The notes: a model not told the origin generated them from the letters alone. Shown: positions 18,264-27,339, counted from the first letter of the stretch. The stretch: DNA of 64,000 bases from an uncultured Bacteroidales bacterium (GCA_902776835.1 CACYRK010000005.1:46425-110424), one strand, 5' to 3'. A program made the numbers and translations.

Positions 18264-19322
18264 ATGCGACAATTCTTCAGTTTTGTGATAAAGGAGACAA
18301 AGCACATCTTGCGCGACCGGCGCACGATGCTCATCCTCTTCGGCATGCCAGTGGTGCTGATGACGCTCTTCGGCTTCGCCATCACCAACGATGTGCGCAA
18401 CGTGCGCACCGTGGTAGTAACCTCGCAAATCGACCATCTCACGCGCCAGGCCGTCGACAGGCTCGCCGTGAGCGAGTATTTCGTCATAACGGCAACCGTG
18501 CCCACGCCACGCGAGGCCGAGCGGATGATTCGCAACCAGCAGGCCGACTTGGCCATCGTCTTCGCAAACGACTTCGCCTCGAAGAAGAGCGGCCTGCAAT
18601 TTATCGTCGATGCCGCCGACCCTAACATGTCGCAGCAATGGACCAATTATGCCACACAGGTAATCACCAACCCATCATCGTCGGTGGTCAACGTGCGCAT
18701 GCTCTACAACCCAGGCATGAAGTCGGCCTACAATTTCGTGCCGGCCATTATGGGCATGCTGCTAATGCTCATCTGCGCCATGATGACCTCGATATCGATT
18801 GTGCGCGAGAAGGAAAAGGGCACCATGGAGATGCTGCTCGTGTCGCCCGTCAAGCCGCTGGTAATCATCATTGCCAAGGTGGTGCCCTACATGATGCTCG
18901 CCATCGTCATTCTCGTCACCATCTTGCTCATGGCTCGCTTTGTGCTCGATGTGCCGCTGGCGGGCTCGCTGGTGTGGATTGTTGTGGTGAGCGTGATTTA
19001 CATCGTGCTGGCTCTGTCGCTCGGACTGCTCATCTCCAACATCGCCACGAGTCAACTCATGGCATTGCTACTGTCGGCAATGGTGCTGCTCATGCCCATC
19101 GTCATGCTCTCGGGCATGCTGTTTCCCATCGAGTCGATGCCCACGGTGTTGCAATGGGTGTCGGCAGTGATTCCACCCAGGTACTACATTGCCGCGATGC
19201 GCAAACTCATGATTATGGGCGTAGGCATCGACGGGGTGTTGCGCGAGGTAGCAATCCTCACCGGCATGACGGCGCTGCTGCTTGTGGTTGCCCTGGCTAA
19301 GTTTAAAAATCGTCTTGAGTGA
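18264..19322 (+). CDS. ABC-2 permease, first subunit (YbhS/YbhR-like)
   Basis: 352 residues from the ATG at 18264; a longer reading would start inside the ATPase gene and add no family sequence. It has an N-terminal membrane anchor, a periplasmic domain of about 150 residues (TVVVTSQIDHL onward), and five C-terminal membrane segments with IVREKEKGTMEMLLVSPVKP, the ABC-2 signature loop. It probably pairs with the second permease. The next gene begins 7 bases later. Confidence 0.9.
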   Translation: MRQFFSFVIKETKHILRDRRTMLILFGMPVVLMTLFGFAITNDVRNVRTVVVTSQIDHLTRQAVDRLAVSEYFVITATVPTPREAERMIRNQQADLAIVFANDFASKKSGLQFIVDAADPNMSQQWTNYATQVITNPSSSVVNVRMLYNPGMKSAYNFVPAIMGMLLMLICAMMTSISIVREKEKGTMEMLLVSPVKPLVIIIAKVVPYMMLAIVILVTILLMARFVLDVPLAGSLVWIVVVSVIYIVLALSLGLLISNIATSQLMALLLSAMVLLMPIVMLSGMLFPIESMPTVLQWVSAVIPPRYYIAAMRKLMIMGVGIDGVLREVAILTGMTALLLVVALAKFKNRLE

Positions 19323-19329
19323 TGCTGCC

Positions 19330-20418
19330 ATGAATACGCTACGGTTTCTCATTACCAAGGAGTTCCTGCAAATCAGGCGGAACTCGTTCCTGCCACGGCT
19401 CATCGTCGCGTTTCCCATCGTGGTGATGTGTGTGATGCCCTGGGTGATGAATATGGAGGTGAAAAATGTCGTGGTCGATGTCGTCGACAACGACCGCTCG
19501 ACGCGTTCGCAGCGCCTCGTCCACGACATCGAGGCCAGCAACTATTTCATCTTCAACGGGCAGAAACTCACCTATCGCGACGCTCTCGCCGACGTGGAGA
19601 CCAGCCGAGCCGATGTGATCGTGGTGATTCCGCAGCATTACAGCCGCGACATTGCCAACGGCACACAGCCACAGGTGCTCATCGCGGCTAATGCCATCAA
19701 TGGCACAAAGGGTGCCATCGGAAGCGCGTATCTCTCGCAAATAGTGACACGAAACGCCAACCCCGACGCGTTCGACATCGCAAGCCGCATCGCCACGCTC
19801 AACCTCTACAACAAGAACCAGAACTACAAGTTATACATGATTCCGGCCTTGCTGGCCATCGTCATGATGCTGATGACGGGTTTCCTGCCGGCTCTCAACA
19901 TCGTGGGCGAGAAAGAGAAAGGCACCATCGAGCAAATTAACGTCACACCGGTGAAGAAGTCCACTTTCATCCTCTCGAAACTCATTCCTTACTGGATTAT
20001 CGCCCTCTTTGTGGTCACCGTGTGCCTGATTCTCTCGTGGCTCGTCTATGGCATCACGTGCCAGGGCTCGCTGTGGTATGTTTATCTGCTGGCCATGCTG
20101 CTGGCTCTGTTTTTCTCGTCGTTCGGGCTGATAGTGTCGAACTATAGCGACACCCTGCAGCAGGCAATCTTTGTGATGTGGTTTTTTGTGGTGTGCTTGC
20201 TCTTGCTCAGCGGACTGTTCACGCCGTCGCGCTCGATGCCGGCCTGGGCCTATGCCACCACCTACGTCAATCCCATGAGTTACTTCATCGACGCCATGCG
20301 CACCGTTTTCATTCGCGGTGGCGGCTTCGCATCCATTGCACATCAACTCGCCGCCCTCGCCGGCATATCCATCGTCATGGCCGTTTGGGCCATCGTCAGT
20401 TACAAGAAAAACCATTAA
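19330..20418 (+). CDS. ABC-2 permease, second subunit
   Basis: 362 residues from the ATG at 19330. It has the same architecture as its upstream neighbour: N-terminal anchor, periplasmic domain, then membrane helices with VGEKEKGTIEQINVTPVKK. The two permeases are diverged paralogues and likely form a heterodimer. This is the last gene of the operon. Confidence 0.9.
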   Translation: MNTLRFLITKEFLQIRRNSFLPRLIVAFPIVVMCVMPWVMNMEVKNVVVDVVDNDRSTRSQRLVHDIEASNYFIFNGQKLTYRDALADVETSRADVIVVIPQHYSRDIANGTQPQVLIAANAINGTKGAIGSAYLSQIVTRNANPDAFDIASRIATLNLYNKNQNYKLYMIPALLAIVMMLMTGFLPALNIVGEKEKGTIEQINVTPVKKSTFILSKLIPYWIIALFVVTVCLILSWLVYGITCQGSLWYVYLLAMLLALFFSSFGLIVSNYSDTLQQAIFVMWFFVVCLLLLSGLFTPSRSMPAWAYATTYVNPMSYFIDAMRTVFIRGGGFASIAHQLAALAGISIVMAVWAIVSYKKNH

Positions 20419-20456
20419 AAAATCCCCTCTTGTGCGCATGTGCGCTCGCAAGAGGG
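20417..20456 (-). terminator. Intrinsic terminator of the P1 peptidase gene
   Basis: CCCCTCTTG at 20424-20432 pairs with CAAGAGGGG at 20448-20456 around a GC-rich loop (GCGCATGTGCGC). On the minus strand it is followed by ATTTTTT. It may also end the efflux operon on the plus strand, though no T-run follows there. An 18-base perfect palindrome, GCTGCGTTGCAACGCAGC, lies just beyond at about 20470-20487. Confidence 0.65.
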
Positions 20457-20497
20457 GACTGTCATGTATGCTGCGTTGCAACGCAGCCTGTGTTCTG

Positions 20498-21625
20498 TCA
20501 GCGATTCCGCAGCAATTCGAGCACTTGCTCCACGGGCAGAGCGTCCACGTGGTTGCCATCGCGGCCCGTCATGCTCTCGGCCATAAATAGCGAGTTCCAC
20601 AGCGCCTCGGCGGTGGCTTCGATGGTGGCCGCAAAAATGGCCGACATCTCGCTGTTTGCCAGCACTGTGGCGGGAACTAACTTGGCCTTGTCGTTGATAA
20701 GGTTCTCAGGGGCTACCGACAGGGCAATAACGTAGTCGCCGCTGCCGTTCGACGCTATGCCGCCAGTTTTGGCCAGGCCCATCATGGCGCGCTTGGCGAC
20801 GCGCTCGAGGTTGCGCGAGTCGAGTGGTGCATCAGTAATCACAACCATCATGCACGAGCCGTCAACGTTTTCGTTGTTGCTCACATGCTGCTTGAAGTCG
20901 TAGCGACCCAGCGCGCGGCCCACCTGCACTCCGTCAATCTCCAGGATGCCGCCATAGTTGGTCTGCGCCAGCACGCCAATCGTATAGCCGCCCAACGATG
21001 CCGGTAGCACGCGCGACGACGTGCCTATGCCGCCCTTGTAGCCGAAGCAGATGGTGCCCGTGCCGGCACCTACGCAGCCTTGCTCCACAGGGCCGCCCTT
21101 CGCGCTCTCGATGGCATCAATCACCATTTGTGGCGTCACTCGCATCAGCCTGATGCTGTTCAGCCGGCCGTCGTTTGTCTCGCCCACCACGGCATTCACC
21201 GAGTTCTCGCGCTCGTTGCCGGCCTGTTTAAGCGTGTAGCGCACTACGCCCTCGATGCCCGCAGCCACGCTCAGCGTGTTCGTAAGCACAACGGGCGTCT
21301 CGATATTGCCCAGTTCGCGCACCTGCGTGTAGCCGGCCAACTTGCCAAAGCCGTTGCCCACGTATATCGCCGCCGGAACCTTGTTGCGGAACAAATTGCC
21401 GGGGTGGGGCACGATTGCCGTGACACCCGTGCGGATGCTGTCGCCCTCGATGCACGTCACATGGCCCACGCTCACACCGGGCACATCGGTGATCGCGTTG
21501 TTCGCGCCGGGGCTGAAAATGCCCGTCGCGAAGCCCCACTCACGCAGCGTCTTGTGCTCACCGGCAATGCCCATTGTGCCACAAAGCGCCAATGCCACTA
21601 TCATTGTTAAGCAAAATCCTCTCAT
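20498..21625 (-). CDS. Secreted P1-family (DmpA-like) peptidase
   Basis: 375 residues with a signal peptide (MRGFCLTMIVALALCGTMG). Family landmarks are the start GANNAITDVPGVSVGHVT, the IGTSSRVLP segment and the autocleavage/nucleophile site ASNGSGDYVIALS near residue 285. These Ntn-fold enzymes self-cleave before the serine and act as aminopeptidases or beta-peptidases. It stands alone, transcribed against the efflux operon, with its own promoter at 21660-21667 and a terminator. The signal peptide implies a periplasmic protein. Substrate is unknown. Confidence 0.9.
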   Translation of the reverse strand: MRGFCLTMIVALALCGTMGIAGEHKTLREWGFATGIFSPGANNAITDVPGVSVGHVTCIEGDSIRTGVTAIVPHPGNLFRNKVPAAIYVGNGFGKLAGYTQVRELGNIETPVVLTNTLSVAAGIEGVVRYTLKQAGNERENSVNAVVGETNDGRLNSIRLMRVTPQMVIDAIESAKGGPVEQGCVGAGTGTICFGYKGGIGTSSRVLPASLGGYTIGVLAQTNYGGILEIDGVQVGRALGRYDFKQHVSNNENVDGSCMMVVITDAPLDSRNLERVAKRAMMGLAKTGGIASNGSGDYVIALSVAPENLINDKAKLVPATVLANSEMSAIFAATIEATAEALWNSLFMAESMTGRDGNHVDALPVEQVLELLRNR

Positions 21626-21659
21626 ATCTACAGTTTTAATGTTTCACAATTTCACTTTG

Positions 21660-21667
21660 CAAAGTTA
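21660..21667 (-). promoter_or_regulatory. Promoter -7 box of the P1 peptidase gene
   Basis: Minus-strand TAACTTTG, 34 bases before the ATG. Confidence 0.6.
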
Positions 21668-21732
21668 AGAAAAACAATAGTGATTTCTACTTAAAAAAAA
21701 CTAAAACAGCGGTTTTTTCAAAGTCATTTTGC

Positions 21733-21740
21733 TAACTTTG
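21733..21740 (+). promoter_or_regulatory. Promoter -7 box of the phosphatase/CotH pair
   Basis: Plus-strand TAACTTTG, 28 bases before the ATG at 21769. No similar box is seen before the CotH gene, which supports one transcript. Confidence 0.6.
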
Positions 21741-21768
21741 CAGGCTGAATATTTTTGTGAATAATAAA

Positions 21769-22893
21769 ATGAAGAAATTATATAGTTTTTTACTGATTGT
21801 TCTCATCGCTTCACAGTTGTGGGGACAGAACCGCAATCGCATTTACGACCTCGAGGAGGTAAACATTGAGAATAAGGCCGTCCAGGACTACATGGCCGAC
21901 GCCCTCGCAACCTACTCCAGCAATAGCGACTACCGCGTGAGTGTCATCACCAAGTACAACAATAGCGACATCTACGGCACCAAACTCTATTGGCCTGCTG
22001 GAAAAGAGGTCAAATGGACACCCTCGGCTACCGATTTCGCCGAGGTTCGCATCAGCGCCAGCGAGTATCGCGACTTCCGCAACGCTTTCACCTATTTCCC
22101 CCAGAGCAAGGAAGACAGCACTTACATCATCCGCAATTTGCTGCCCGGACGCATCTATTACTACAAAGTTGAGGAAATCAGCAACGACGGCCGCGCCACG
22201 CGCAAGGCAAGTGGCGTGTTCCGCACCACAGGACAGGTGAGGATGATTTGGGTGCCAAACAACGCTAACCTGCGCGACATCGGCGGATGGAACACTTGCT
22301 ACGGCAAGCCGATTAAGTATGGCCGCCTGTACCGCAGCGGAAGCCTCGAGCGAATCACCAAGGAGGGCCGTCACGCATTTGTCGACAACCTGGGTGTGGT
22401 TGCCGAACTTGACCTGCGCAACGAGACGCGCCGCACAACGTCGTGCCTGGGCGACGACAAGGACTACCTACGCATTTCGCACGGAATGTACAAGTCGGGC
22501 ATGACCGAGCGCAGTTCGGTTTACCCGAGAGACTTGCGGTGGATTATCGCACGCCTCGATGAGGGCAAGAACCTCGATTGGCACTGCGCCATTGGTTGCG
22601 ACCGTTGTGGCACGCTCAGTTTCCTCATCGAGGGCCTACTGGGCATGAGCGAACTCGACATCTGCCGCGACTACGAACTGTCGACGCTCAGCCTCTCAAG
22701 CAAAAACAAGCGTGTGCGCAGTCCGCTGAAGAGCATGTTCAAATACATCAAGCAGTTTGGCGACGAAGACAACCTGGCACAGTGCTTCTACAACTACTGG
22801 ATCAGCCTGGGCATGAAGCGCGAGGAACTCGATCACTTCATCGCCGTCATGGTCGACGTGCCAAACGTTTCGCAAATCACTCGTTCCTATTGA
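21769..22893 (+). CDS. Secreted tyrosine/dual-specificity phosphatase-like protein
   Basis: 374 residues from ATG 21769 (a GTG twelve bases earlier is in frame). A signal peptide (MKKLYSFLLIVLIASQLWG) is followed by a fibronectin-III-like domain (about 20-150) and a Tyr_phosphatase3-type domain. The active-site loop is HCAIGCDRCGT, a CX5R motif with Cys273 and Arg279; NLRDIGGW is the typical entry motif. It should remove phosphate from protein or inositol/lipid substrates outside the cytoplasm. The gene is 38 bases upstream of a CotH-kinase-like lipoprotein gene, apparently on one transcript. Confidence 0.88.
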   Translation: MKKLYSFLLIVLIASQLWGQNRNRIYDLEEVNIENKAVQDYMADALATYSSNSDYRVSVITKYNNSDIYGTKLYWPAGKEVKWTPSATDFAEVRISASEYRDFRNAFTYFPQSKEDSTYIIRNLLPGRIYYYKVEEISNDGRATRKASGVFRTTGQVRMIWVPNNANLRDIGGWNTCYGKPIKYGRLYRSGSLERITKEGRHAFVDNLGVVAELDLRNETRRTTSCLGDDKDYLRISHGMYKSGMTERSSVYPRDLRWIIARLDEGKNLDWHCAIGCDRCGTLSFLIEGLLGMSELDICRDYELSTLSLSSKNKRVRSPLKSMFKYIKQFGDEDNLAQCFYNYWISLGMKREELDHFIAVMVDVPNVSQITRSY

Positions 22894-22931
22894 CAAACAC
22901 ATAATTAGCCTTTATTTTACAAATAGAAACC

Positions 22932-25466
22932 ATGTTAAAGAAAAGCACCTTATCCCGTTACATCTTCTCGCTCGCGGCAGCAGCGTTGGCACTCACTGTT
23001 GTCATGCTCAACGCTTGCTCGAGCAAGGAGAAAGAGAACGCCTTTGTCATCAACGAAATCATGGCGGCCAACCACACCGGGCTTCAGGCAAGCGACGGTG
23101 AGATTTACGACTGGATTGAGATAAAGAATGTCTCCGACAAGCCAGTCTCCCTCGCCGACTACAGTCTGTGTTTCGAGAAGAATAAAAACAAAGACAAAAA
23201 GAAGGACAAGAAGGACAAGAAAGACAAAAAGGATAAAAAGGACAAGAAAGCCGACAAGCCAAAGAAGGACAAGAAAGACAAGAATAATGGCGACGGCAAG
23301 GGCAAGCAGTGGAGTTTCCCTGATGTTACGGTCCAGCCAGGCCAGTGCATCATCGTGTTCGCCTCGAAACTCGACACCATCACCTCAAGCGGCGAGATGC
23401 ACACCAACTTCAAACTCTCGGCATCGGGCGGAAAGTTGATGCTCAAACTCGACGACAAGGTGGTCGACGAGGTCACTTACACCGACATGATGGACGACCA
23501 GGACTACCGACGCCTGCCCGACGGCAAATTCGAGAAATGCTTCACTCCCACGCCGGGCCACGACAACACGCCGCAAGGCTACGAGCAGTACAACAGTATG
23601 CTCGACAAGCAGCGCCAGGGCCCACTGCGCATGTGGGAGATGCACTCCAAGGGCTACAAGACCGGTAAGGCCTGGATCGAGGTGAAAAACGTCAGCGACC
23701 AGCCCGTGGCTCTGCAGGACTACTGCCTGACCACCAGCAACAAAAAGCCTAACCAATGGCAGTTCCCGGAAGTGATGCTGCAACCGGGAAAAACCTATGT
23801 GGTACACTGCCAAAATGTGGGATTCAAAACCACAAAAAACCGCTCGGTGGCGCTGACAAAAAACGAGCGCTTCGTCGACGGGTTGACGTGTAATGCGGCA
23901 CCCTACGGGGTGTCGGTAGGACGTGTCGAGGGCCTTACAGGCACCTTTTTTTTCTCCTCACCTACGCCTAACGCCGAAAACAGCACACAGCATTACCGCT
24001 TTATCAGCGACGAGCCGCTGTTCAAAACAGCACCGGGCGTCTACGCCGGACGCGACAGCATGCTTATCAAACTCGACACTCACGGCTTTACCGTGCACTA
24101 CACTACCGACGGCACCGAGCCCAACGCTCAGTCGCAGGTTTATGGCGATTCAATCCTGATCACCCGCTCCACGACCATTCGCGCCTATTGCGACGGCGAC
24201 TCAACCACGCTGCGCAGCCCCTCGGCCACGGCGTCTTACCTCTTCGAGCAGCCACACACAGTGCCGGTCATCAACGTGACGATGAGCAACTACGACCTCT
24301 ACGACTACGGCCACGGCATCTATGCAACTGGCCCCGGGGCACAAGTGGAATTTCCTCACTTGGGAGCAAACTACTGGCACAAATGGTGGAGAAAAGCGCA
24401 CATCGAGATGTTTGACAGCGTAGCCGGTGGTTTCTCGGTAGGCTGCGAAATCGCCATCTCAGGTGGATTCTCAAGGGCCCTCGACAAGAAGTCGTTCAAA
24501 ATACGTTTCCGCGACGAGCACGGGCCGGCACGCCTCAACTACGACCTCTTCGGCAACGGACAGACCCACGAATACCGCAACTTCGTGCTCCGTGGCGGAT
24601 CGCAGGACATCATGGGTGTCATGATTCGCGACGAGTTCTTCACAAGCCTGATGCAGCCTCAGTGCCCCGACCTGCTCATTCAGAAGTTCCGACCCGTGGC
24701 GCTGTACATCAACAAGGAGTACTTCGGACTATACTACATCCGCGAGAAGGTCGACGAGCACTTCGTCGCCGACCACTACGACGTGAAGGATGACTCGGTG
24801 TCGATCGTCACCGGAGGTCGCTTTGCCGAGGAGGGCACGATGAAGTACTATAATGAGTTTATGAGTTATGTCAGGAACCACGACCTTTCCCAGAAGGAGA
24901 ATTACGAGTATGTGAAAGCCAACCTCGACCTCGTCGGGCTTATTGATTTCAAACTCGGACAAATCTACTCCTCGAACAACGACCCCGATAACGTGCGATT
25001 CACTCAGGCGCGCGACAGCAAGGGCGACCGCAAGTGGCACTTGGTGTTCTACGACCTCGACGACACGTGGCAGTTTATGATGCCGGCAGGATTCTATCTG
25101 CGCGGCGGCTGGCAGACCAACGTCGCCAACGTGGGCATCCACAATTTCCTTATCGATCGCCTGCTACGTAACAGCGAGTTCCGCGAGTTATTTATGCAAC
25201 GCCTCTCGCTGCACTTGCATTCCACATTCTCAGCCAAGAATGCAACGCAACATTTCGACAAACTCATCGCGCTCATCAAGCCCGAAATGCCGCGAAACTG
25301 CGAGCGGTGGGCAAAAGTGCTGACCTATGAAAAATGGCTGGAGCACGTCGCCGATTTCCGCGCAAAGTTCAACGAGCGCCCAGCGGTAATCCTCAACGAC
25401 CTGCGCAAAGAACTAAAAATCACCCCCGAAGAAGAAAAGAAATATTTCGCCGACCTCGGCTACTAA
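22932..25466 (+). CDS. CotH-kinase-like lipoprotein with lamin-tail and chitobiase-C domains
   Basis: 844 residues. The lipobox LNAC gives Cys29. Order of parts: lamin-tail-like domain (about 37-75 and 108-165, interrupted), a Lys/Asp-rich insert (about 79-118), a second lamin-tail domain (about 240-335), a chitobiase C-terminal-like beta domain (about 365-420, HYTTDGTEPN), and a CotH domain (about 440-800). The CotH core keeps KKSFKIRFRDE, YFGLYYIREKVDEH, SSNNDPDN and FYDLDDTW, where the aspartates correspond to the catalytic/metal positions of CotH kinases. The predicted location is the cell surface or periplasm. The pairing with a phosphatase suggests opposed activities. Confidence 0.85.
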   Translation: MLKKSTLSRYIFSLAAAALALTVVMLNACSSKEKENAFVINEIMAANHTGLQASDGEIYDWIEIKNVSDKPVSLADYSLCFEKNKNKDKKKDKKDKKDKKDKKDKKADKPKKDKKDKNNGDGKGKQWSFPDVTVQPGQCIIVFASKLDTITSSGEMHTNFKLSASGGKLMLKLDDKVVDEVTYTDMMDDQDYRRLPDGKFEKCFTPTPGHDNTPQGYEQYNSMLDKQRQGPLRMWEMHSKGYKTGKAWIEVKNVSDQPVALQDYCLTTSNKKPNQWQFPEVMLQPGKTYVVHCQNVGFKTTKNRSVALTKNERFVDGLTCNAAPYGVSVGRVEGLTGTFFFSSPTPNAENSTQHYRFISDEPLFKTAPGVYAGRDSMLIKLDTHGFTVHYTTDGTEPNAQSQVYGDSILITRSTTIRAYCDGDSTTLRSPSATASYLFEQPHTVPVINVTMSNYDLYDYGHGIYATGPGAQVEFPHLGANYWHKWWRKAHIEMFDSVAGGFSVGCEIAISGGFSRALDKKSFKIRFRDEHGPARLNYDLFGNGQTHEYRNFVLRGGSQDIMGVMIRDEFFTSLMQPQCPDLLIQKFRPVALYINKEYFGLYYIREKVDEHFVADHYDVKDDSVSIVTGGRFAEEGTMKYYNEFMSYVRNHDLSQKENYEYVKANLDLVGLIDFKLGQIYSSNNDPDNVRFTQARDSKGDRKWHLVFYDLDDTWQFMMPAGFYLRGGWQTNVANVGIHNFLIDRLLRNSEFRELFMQRLSLHLHSTFSAKNATQHFDKLIALIKPEMPRNCERWAKVLTYEKWLEHVADFRAKFNERPAVILNDLRKELKITPEEEKKYFADLGY
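23165..23290 (+). repeat. Lys/Asp-coding low-complexity tract inside the CotH gene
   Basis: Imperfect repeats of AARGACAAG-type triplets encode a KKDKKDKK-like stretch of about 40 residues. It splits the first lamin-tail domain and is prone to length change by slippage in steps of three bases. Confidence 0.75.
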
Positions 25467-25512
25467 TCAAAAGCAACACCATTATCAGGCTCCATCCATA
25501 GTCACATCACCG

Positions 25513-25694
25513 GCACTGCCCCCCATGCGTTTCCACGTAGGCCGCGGCAGTGCCGTGGCTTTTAAACCAAGAAGCACTGCCCCCCATGCGTTTCCACGCA
25601 GGCCACGGCAGTGCCGCGGCTTTTAAACCAAGAGGCACTGCCCCCATGCGTTTCCACGTAGGCCGCGGCAGTGCCGCGGCTTTTAAAGCAAGAA
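25513..25694. repeat. Three tandem 61-bp repeats
   Basis: Units start at 25513, 25574 and 25635 with an exact 61-base period and a few substitutions. Each unit contains GCACTGCC and GGCAGTGC, so each can form a hairpin. The third unit contains the stop codon of the minus-strand transporter gene (TAA at 25683-25685). The repeats may act as that gene's 3' structure. Confidence 0.85.
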
Positions 25695-26615
25695 GAAAAG
25701 CGACACGCCCACTACCGAAATCACCGCGCCCACAACGCTCTTGACGCTGATGCGCTGACCGAAAAGCCAGTGCGCCGGAGCAATGATAATTATTGGCGTG
25801 AGCGCCATCAGCGTGCTTGCGATGCCCGCGCTGCAATACTGCACTGCAAGCAGCGAGCAGCCTACGCCAACAAACGGCCCGAAGATGGTCGTCAGCGTCG
25901 CTACACCCATGCTCACGCGGTCGGTAATGTTCTGGCGAAGCGAGCGGTAGCCCTCCTTGAAACGCATCAGCAGCGCAAAGCCCAGTAGGCCCGCGATACA
26001 ACGGAAAAAGTTGGCAAAAAATGGCAATATCCACGGCGCAGTGGGTGTCGAGAGTGTGGCCTCGTAGTGGTTCATGCCAATCTTGCTCAGCACCAAACCC
26101 ACGCCCTGGCACACAGCGGCGCCGATGGCGAAAAGCACACCGTTCAGCGGCAACTCGAGCGACAGGCGGCCGTGGTGGGCATCGTCGCGGCCAAGCACCG
26201 TGATGGCGATGCCGGCAAGCGTCACCACCATGGCAAGGATGGCTCCGCCGGCTATGCGCTGACCGAGCGTGAACCACGCCATGATGGCTGCCGTAATCGG
26301 GGCCAGAGTCATAAACAGTTGGCCAAACCGCGAACCGATGATCAGGTAGCACTGAAACAGGCAATAGTCGCCTATCACATAACCCACCAAGCCCGACAGC
26401 AACATCCAGCCGTAGGCCTCATTGCTCGCACCGGCAGGAAGAGGCGAGCCCGTCATCACCAAGAACAGCACCATCGAAAACAACAGCGCGATGCCCATGC
26501 GCATCACGTTAAGCGTCAGGTTGCCCATGCGCTTACTGCCAAACTCGCTCAGCAGCGCAGTCGCTGTCCACGAAAACGCCACCCCTATCGATATCAATTC
26601 ACCAAGATACTGCAC
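25683..26615 (-). CDS. EamA/DMT-superfamily transporter
   Basis: 310 residues from the GTG at 26615, chosen because the promoter box at 26646-26653 lies 30 bases upstream and longer readings start before transcription. Ten hydrophobic segments form two EamA halves; the second ends in FGQRISVKSVVGAVISVVGV, a family-typical last helix pair. It is an inner-membrane drug/metabolite exporter of unknown substrate. Its stop codon falls in the third 61-bp repeat unit. Confidence 0.85.
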   Translation of the reverse strand: MQYLGELISIGVAFSWTATALLSEFGSKRMGNLTLNVMRMGIALLFSMVLFLVMTGSPLPAGASNEAYGWMLLSGLVGYVIGDYCLFQCYLIIGSRFGQLFMTLAPITAAIMAWFTLGQRIAGGAILAMVVTLAGIAITVLGRDDAHHGRLSLELPLNGVLFAIGAAVCQGVGLVLSKIGMNHYEATLSTPTAPWILPFFANFFRCIAGLLGFALLMRFKEGYRSLRQNITDRVSMGVATLTTIFGPFVGVGCSLLAVQYCSAGIASTLMALTPIIIIAPAHWLFGQRISVKSVVGAVISVVGVSLFFLL

Positions 26616-26645
26616 AATCTCAACTCTAAAACAAGTTCTGGGCAA

Positions 26646-26653
26646 CAAAATTA
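26646..26653 (-). promoter_or_regulatory. Promoter -7 box of the DMT transporter gene
   Basis: Minus-strand TAATTTTG, with a TTG 19 bases upstream. It decides for the GTG start at 26615. Confidence 0.55.
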
Positions 26654-26716
26654 CAAAAAAATCCCACCCCAACCATCATCGCAAGCAAAAACTTCTCGCA
26701 CCTCACACCCCCACAA

Positions 26717-26760
26717 CAAAAAACTTAGCCGCGAATCTATTGCCCGATTCGCGGCTAAGT
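26717..26760 (-). terminator. Intrinsic terminator of the repeat-protein gene
   Basis: A perfect 14-bp stem (ACTTAGCCGCGAAT at 26723-26736 and its complement at 26747-26760) with a 10-base loop. Read on the minus strand it runs into TTTTTTG. Confidence 0.85.
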
Positions 26761-26781
26761 GATAAGTTAAGCAAAACCAGT

Positions 26782-27192
26782 TTATAACTGGAAGAAGAAA
26801 AATATGGCGGCTTTATGGCGCGACACATTCCGCGCCTCGCCCAGATAAGTGCCGCTGCTGCTGTACACGCGGCCATCGCTGCGAACCTCGCCCAGGTAAC
26901 TGCCGCTGCTCGAATAGATGCGGCCGTCGCTGCGAACCTCGCCCTGATAACTGCCGCTGCTGTTGTACACACGGCCGTCGCTGCGAATCTCGCCCTTGTA
27001 ACTGCCGCTGCTCGAATAGATGCGGCCGTCGCTGCGAATCTCACCCACGTAACTGCCGCTGCTCGAATAGATGCGGCCATCGCTGCGAATCTCGCCCTGA
27101 TAACTGCCGCTGCTCGAGTACACTCGCTGGGCATTCATCGCAGCAACACCCACCAAAACAGTCACCAAAAAAACTAAAATCCGTCTCATCAC
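26782..27192 (-). CDS. Small secreted protein built of six 17-residue repeats
   Basis: 136 residues. A signal peptide (about 1-21, ending AAMNAQ) is followed by six tandem units of the form (V/I)YSSSGSYxGE(I/V)RSDGR, period 17 residues (51 bases), and a short hydrophobic tail. The pattern predicts a repetitive beta structure; it resembles proteins annotated as five-fold beta-flower in Bacteroidales, which I recall only by name. Function is unknown. It is a single-gene unit between two strong terminators. The repeats are nearly identical in DNA, so copy number may vary between strains. Confidence 0.8.
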   Translation of the reverse strand: MMRRILVFLVTVLVGVAAMNAQRVYSSSGSYQGEIRSDGRIYSSSGSYVGEIRSDGRIYSSSGSYKGEIRSDGRVYNSSGSYQGEVRSDGRIYSSSGSYLGEVRSDGRVYSSSGTYLGEARNVSRHKAAIFFFFQL

Positions 27193-27232
27193 AAATAACT
27201 ATTTTAAATAACTAATTACATACCAAACCCTA

Positions 27233-27280
27233 ATCGGTTACCCAATCAGTTACCCAATCAGTTACCCAATCAGTTACATA
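27233..27280. repeat. 12-bp tandem repeat
   Basis: About 3.5 copies of GTTACCCAATCA, starting at 27237, 27249, 27261 and 27273. It lies in the gap between the repeat-protein gene and the AtoE gene; no function is visible. Confidence 0.75.
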
Positions 27281-27339
27281 TTAGACTCCCCAACCCCCAA
27301 ATAGTTTAACCCGAATCAATCTAACTCGAAAACACACAA

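Noticed and set aside
27233..27280. 12-bp repeats considered as a CRISPR-like array
   Set aside because: Repeats are directly adjacent without spacers, and no cas genes are present; the same holds for the 23-, 33- and 61-bp repeats.
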